A stretch of 9,808 nucleotides of DNA. Source: Anaerolineales bacterium. GTDB taxonomy: Bacteria; Chloroflexota; Anaerolineae; Anaerolineales; Villigracilaceae. The DNA lies in the NCBI GenBank assembly GCA_028689195.1, contig JAQTWR010000071.1:1-9808 (forward strand), in the 5' to 3' direction. Within the stretch, counting starts at the first letter, position 1. Each line of letters starts with the position of its first letter. Positions 7,092 to 9,808 of the stretch are shown piece by piece. A program made the translations under genes and the position numbers. The notes under the pieces were generated by a model that was given only the letters and a program-made list of their open reading frames with translations, had not been told where the DNA came from and searched no databases.

Positions 7092-7128
7092 ATAAACAAC
7101 ATGAAAGACAACAATAAAGGAAAATATT

Positions 7129-8151
7129 ATGTATATTTGCGTGTTATCAAGCGCTCCCGATGAAAACGACGTTCCTTACGATCCGTCCTATTATATGAAC
7201 GGCTATCGTTGGAAACAACATTACGTCGAGCCGATTAATGTGGATAAACAAATCCGCGACCTGATGAACGAAGGCGTAGACACCTTTATCAATTTATGCG
7301 ACGGCACTCCCGACGACGCGCTTTCGGGCATCGCGCTTGTTCATGCGCTCGAAAAACATAACGCCGCGTTCACAGGCGCCGATTCGAAATTTTTCGACCC
7401 TACCCGCGATGAAATGAAAAACGCCGCGAAGAGAGTCTCCGTCCCCACGCCGAATTGGATCTTTGTTAATCGCGCAGAAGATGCGGAAAAAGTCGCGAAG
7501 CGTTTGAAATTCCCCATGTTGGTCAAACCGCCGCACGGCTACGCCAGCGTAGGCATCCGCCGAAAATCGCGCGTCGAGTCTCTCGAACAACTGCGCGAAC
7601 AACTTGCCATCGAAATCAACGAATTCGGGCGCGCTTTGGTCGAGGAGTTTATCGAAGGACGCGAGTTTACTTGTTTGATTGCGGAAAACCCCGAAAACCC
7701 GAAGAAGCCGCTGACCTTCACGCCTGTTGAATTTATTTTCCCCGCAGACGAATCCTTCAAACATTACGATATGAAATGGGTCGAATACGAAAAGATGTCT
7801 GTGGCTATTGTGAACGATCCTGGAATCGAAAAAACGCTGCGCGAGCAAACCGAGCGCGTCTTCAAAGAATTGGGCGGCAACGGTTATGCCCGTTGCGATT
7901 ATCGCATGGACGCCGACGGCGTGATTCACATGCTGGAGATCAACCCCAATTGCGGTATTTTCTACGCGCCTCACGAGCCGGGTTCTGCGGATTTTTCATT
8001 GCTCAACGATCCTGTAACCGACCATGTGAAATTTATGAAGTTGATTATTCGCAACGCGCACAAACGCCGCGAACGTTTCGTCGCCGAAAAAACGCCGAAA
8101 CGCCAGCCGCGCAAACGCGTTATCGAAGTCGAACAGATGGCGTACAGCTAA
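7129..8151 (+). CDS. ATP-grasp enzyme, D-Ala-D-Ala ligase-like
   Basis: A 340-residue protein with a ribosome binding site AAAGGA (7116-7121) before the ATG. The N-terminal part has the loop FINLCDGTPDDALSGI (53-68), in the place of the ligase loop that binds the first substrate in Ddl-type enzymes. The ATP-grasp core shows LVKPPHGYASVGI (131-143, Lys133 as probable nucleotide-binding lysine), VEEFIEGREFTCLI (171-184), and the metal site RCDYRMDADGVIHMLEINPNCG (255-276, with Asp257, Glu270 and Asn272). Canonical Ddl has NTxPG where this protein has NPNCG. The C-terminal tail (about 310-335) is very basic. Such enzymes join a carboxylate to an amine through an acyl phosphate; the substrates here are unknown. 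No cell-wall or resistance genes are adjacent, so an essential Ddl role is doubtful. It is probably transcribed alone. Confidence 0.85.
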   Translation: MYICVLSSAPDENDVPYDPSYYMNGYRWKQHYVEPINVDKQIRDLMNEGVDTFINLCDGTPDDALSGIALVHALEKHNAAFTGADSKFFDPTRDEMKNAAKRVSVPTPNWIFVNRAEDAEKVAKRLKFPMLVKPPHGYASVGIRRKSRVESLEQLREQLAIEINEFGRALVEEFIEGREFTCLIAENPENPKKPLTFTPVEFIFPADESFKHYDMKWVEYEKMSVAIVNDPGIEKTLREQTERVFKELGGNGYARCDYRMDADGVIHMLEINPNCGIFYAPHEPGSADFSLLNDPVTDHVKFMKLIIRNAHKRRERFVAEKTPKRQPRKRVIEVEQMAYS

Positions 8152-8161
8152 AACCGAAACT

Positions 8162-8202
8162 AAAAAATCGTCATGTTTGAAGAGAACGTGACGATTTTTT
8201 TT
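8162..8202 (+). terminator. Intrinsic terminator after the ATP-grasp gene
   Basis: A 12-base left arm (8162-8173) pairs perfectly with 8189-8200, and the stem can extend a few pairs inwards around a short GAAGA loop. A run of eight T residues (8195-8202) follows the GC part of the stem. The A-run on the left arm means it could also work on the other strand. It begins 10 bases after the stop codon. Confidence 0.85.
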
Positions 8203-8231
8203 ATGTTACAACGCGGCAAACCAGAGGGGCA

Positions 8232-8258
8232 TGGACTGCCGTTTAAGTTACATATAAA
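8232..8258 (+). promoter_or_regulatory. Weak candidate promoter for the lipoprotein gene
   Basis: TATAAA (8253-8258) fits a -10 box, and TGGACT (8232-8237) matches four of six -35 positions, but the spacer is only 15 bases. The expected start of transcription would leave a leader of about 12 bases, agreeing with the lack of a ribosome binding site before the ATG at 8277. Confidence 0.3.
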
Positions 8259-8276
8259 ATAATTCAAAAACAAACT

Positions 8277-9254
8277 ATGAAACAAAATTATATTCTTCTC
8301 CTTATGCTTTTGTTAGTAACCAGTTCTTGCGCCGCGCCGACTTCCACGCCGCGCGTAGATATTCCCTTTGTCTTTCCCACAGATAAACCCTTGCCGACGC
8401 GCGCCGTTGTTGCGCCGACGTCCATGCCAACAGCCGTCCCCGCTTCTCTGACGGATATTCCTTTCTTAACGAAGTTTTCCGAAAAGAAAGTCGACTGGCA
8501 AATCATATCTGGCGCCGTGACGGCTGCGCAAATCAACGCGGAAGTTGCGCGTCAGGAAGGCGATCAGGTTGGCAGGACGAATCAAAAAGTGATTAACGGT
8601 TTTATTCGCTCTGCGGTTAAACAAGGGAACGGACAGGTCTTTGAGGTTTTATATCCCGCGGAATTAACGGACGGAAAATTAACCGAATTGACGGTTAAAA
8701 ACGTTAAACAAGTTCCCGTTTTGGCGAGTCATGCCGCGCTTCTGGAAGATTATTTCGCGGTTAATTTTCCCGATATAACAAAAAAGTGGATCGCGCAAAA
8801 CGCAACCGATGCGGACGTTAAATACGCAGCTATCATCACTGTAACATGGGCGACGAAATATGGTCCCTTGCGAATTAGTTATAAAACAACGGGAAAATAC
8901 GTCATCGAAACGGGAAATTATCCGGGACGTTTGGAGTTTTTGCGAAAATGTATGTTTGAACAAACGATCGAGCATTTTTCGCCAAAAAATAAACTGGATT
9001 TGAATTGGTATCCAGCGCCTGTGATTAAACTTTCTGGAACAACGCGGGACGGCGTCTCTGGCGAAATGAAGAGCGACGCGTTTGGGTGGTCTCCCATGGC
9101 GGATTTTGCAAAAGCCGAGAGCCAGACTTTGAGCGAAATTGGAGATGCAGTGGCTGGCGTGAAGATAGAATCAAAAGAAACTCTGGCTGGGTTGCAAGCC
9201 GCGTTCGATAAAGCGTTCATGCCCGTTTATTGCACCGAGGCGGTTATTAAATAA
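8277..9254 (+). CDS. Putative lipoprotein of unknown function
   Basis: A 325-residue protein not assigned to a family. The N-terminus is a signal sequence (MKQNYILLLMLLLVTSSC) with a probable lipidated Cys18; the lipobox TSSC is imperfect, with Thr at -3. A Thr/Pro/Ala-rich linker with three or more TxxP-like blocks follows to about 57. The rest (about 60-325) looks like a mixed alpha/beta globular domain, with no membrane helix or catalytic motif that I can recognise. It has two cysteines, 225 and 319, which could form a disulfide outside the cell. No clear ribosome binding site precedes the ATG. It is bracketed by terminators on both sides, so it is probably a single-gene transcript. Likely attached to the outer face of the cytoplasmic membrane. 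Confidence 0.75.
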   Translation: MKQNYILLLMLLLVTSSCAAPTSTPRVDIPFVFPTDKPLPTRAVVAPTSMPTAVPASLTDIPFLTKFSEKKVDWQIISGAVTAAQINAEVARQEGDQVGRTNQKVINGFIRSAVKQGNGQVFEVLYPAELTDGKLTELTVKNVKQVPVLASHAALLEDYFAVNFPDITKKWIAQNATDADVKYAAIITVTWATKYGPLRISYKTTGKYVIETGNYPGRLEFLRKCMFEQTIEHFSPKNKLDLNWYPAPVIKLSGTTRDGVSGEMKSDAFGWSPMADFAKAESQTLSEIGDAVAGVKIESKETLAGLQAAFDKAFMPVYCTEAVIK

Positions 9255-9291
9255 AAAACGACAGTCATCTTAAAGATGACTGTCGTTTTTT
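9253..9291. terminator. Bidirectional terminator between convergent genes
   Basis: Near-perfect inverted repeat: arms 9253-9271 and 9273-9291 are exact complements, giving a stem of about 18 pairs with a 3-base loop. The stem ends in an A-run on the left and a T-run on the right, so it fits an intrinsic terminator on both strands. It fills the gap between the lipoprotein gene and the MiaB gene, and its arms overlap both TAA stop codons (9252-9254 on the + strand, 9290-9292 on the - strand). Confidence 0.92.
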
Positions 9292-9808
9292 ATATCGAGA
9301 ATAATTGCGCTTGTTTTTGCAGCGCGGCTTGCATAGACCATGGTCCCGTCCATGTGACTGTGACAGGCAGGAGTTTGCCGCGCAAATCGTCTTCCGATTC
9401 GACGAAGACAATTTTATTCGTGGGGGTGCGTCCGCGCCAGCGATTTTTCACTTTATCTTCAAACAATACTTCGACCGTTTCGCCGAGATATTTTTTATTG
9501 ATCTCGCCGAGAATCCCTTCCTGCAAATCGTCGAGGATATGCAGGCGGCGGAGTTTATCCTCTTCGGGGACGTTATCGTCCATGCGGCGCGTGGCGACGG
9601 TTCCTTCGCGCAGGGAATATCGCGCGAGGTGCGCCACATCCAATTTGAGGTCAGATAAGACGCGGTACGTTTCCATAAATTTCTTTTCGGTCTCATCGGG
9701 AAACCCGACGATAATATCCGTTGCGATGGAACATTCGGGGATGCGCGCGCGAATCTTCGCCACGAGGTCGCGGTAGTCCTGCTGGGTATATCCGCGCTTC
9801 ATGTTTTC
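9290..9808 (-). CDS. miaB: tRNA methylthiotransferase MiaB-like, C-terminal part
   Basis: The gene runs on the - strand and is cut by the right edge; the frame stays open past the ATG at 9800-9802, which is internal (it reads ENMKRGYT, matching the middle of MiaB proteins). About 172 residues are visible. The first part is the end of the radical-SAM domain (MKRGYT, then STDIIVGFPDET-like ATDIIVGFPDETEKKF). The last about 70 residues are a TRAM RNA-binding domain (YLGETVEVLFED, then WRGRTPTNKIVFVE and VTWTGPWSMQAAL). MiaB adds a methylthio group to N6-isopentenyladenosine-37 of tRNAs reading U-starting codons. The N-terminal domain and the CxxxCxxC cluster site are outside the window, so distinction from close relatives such as MtaB rests on the tail; the TRAM tail favours MiaB. 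Probably a housekeeping gene. Confidence 0.85.
   Translation of the reverse strand, partial: ENMKRGYTQQDYRDLVAKIRARIPECSIATDIIVGFPDETEKKFMETYRVLSDLKLDVAHLARYSLREGTVATRRMDDNVPEEDKLRRLHILDDLQEGILGEINKKYLGETVEVLFEDKVKNRWRGRTPTNKIVFVESEDDLRGKLLPVTVTWTGPWSMQAALQKQAQLFSI

Larger units (their letters stand above)
6900..7128. other. AT-rich intergenic region before the ATP-grasp gene
   Basis: With the operon terminator, this is part of a 315-base stretch without a convincing gene. It is much richer in A and T than the neighbouring genes. It contains two direct copies of AACCTTAA (6921-6928 and 6930-6937, 9-base period) with a related inverted element AAGGGTTAA (6948-6956), a sigma70-like promoter (7004-7031), a second TATAAT (7035-7040), and an inverted repeat (7056-7091). 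The only ORFs are tiny (13 codons from 7030, 20 codons from 7101) and have no clear ribosome binding sites. No known riboswitch or tRNA pattern was recognised. Confidence 0.6.

Noticed and set aside
6900..7128. Riboswitch or small RNA gene in the intergenic region
   Set aside because: The inverted repeat is simple and no conserved riboswitch core was recognised; the region is best described as a promoter and leader.
7030..7160. Short leader peptides (13 codons from 7030, 20 codons from 7101)
   Set aside because: No ribosome binding sites; the first ATG is within the -10 box region and the second overlaps the ATP-grasp gene out of frame. No run of regulatory codons that would suggest attenuation.
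7294..7974. 226-codon open frame on the - strand
   Set aside because: It is antisense to the ATP-grasp gene, whose motifs are clear; the translation shows no recognisable domain and the long frame follows from codon bias.
9276..9776. 166-codon open frame on the + strand
   Set aside because: Antisense to the MiaB-like gene; rich in Arg and Ser, as expected for a shadow frame, and it starts inside the terminator.

Overview
The window looks like a bacterial chromosome segment, most likely from Chloroflexota (Anaerolineae-like). This is inferred from protein style only: lipoproteins whose lipidated Cys is followed by Thr/Pro/Ala-rich linkers, a secreted Ig-like repeat protein, and a MiaB-type C-terminus ending in a TRAM domain. 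No rRNA, tRNA or other taxonomic marker is present, so the assignment is provisional. No CRISPR array, insertion sequence, phage gene or RNA gene was seen.

Layout: (1) 1-1139, + strand, the C-terminal end of a secreted or surface protein with two near-identical 77-residue Ig-like repeats, a small beta domain and a jelly-roll-like C-terminal domain; a hairpin follows. (2) 1214-6899, + strand, a self-contained operon: a sigma70-like promoter, a double TetR-type operator, a TetR-family regulator, two FtsX/MacB-type ABC permeases, one LolD/MacB-type ATPase, two paralogous lipoprotein adaptors of the HlyD/MacA type, and a strong intrinsic terminator. (3) 6900-7128, an AT-rich intergenic region with a good promoter and an inverted repeat in the leader. 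(4) 7129-8151, + strand, an ATP-grasp enzyme related to D-Ala-D-Ala ligases, closed by a terminator. (5) 8277-9254, + strand, a lipoprotein of unknown function. (6) 9290-9808, - strand, the C-terminal part of a MiaB-like tRNA methylthiotransferase, convergent with the lipoprotein and separated from it by one bidirectional terminator.

How the genes may work together: the regulator probably represses its own operon by binding two TGACC-N4-GGTCA palindromes that overlap the transcription start and the ribosome binding site. The two permeases probably pair as a heterodimer powered by the single ATPase, with the two membrane-anchored adaptors on the outer face. The layout resembles MacAB/LolCDE-type export or lipoprotein-handling machines and TetR-controlled efflux operons, but the substrate cannot be read from the sequence. 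The ATP-grasp gene, the unknown lipoprotein and the MiaB gene appear to be separate transcription units.
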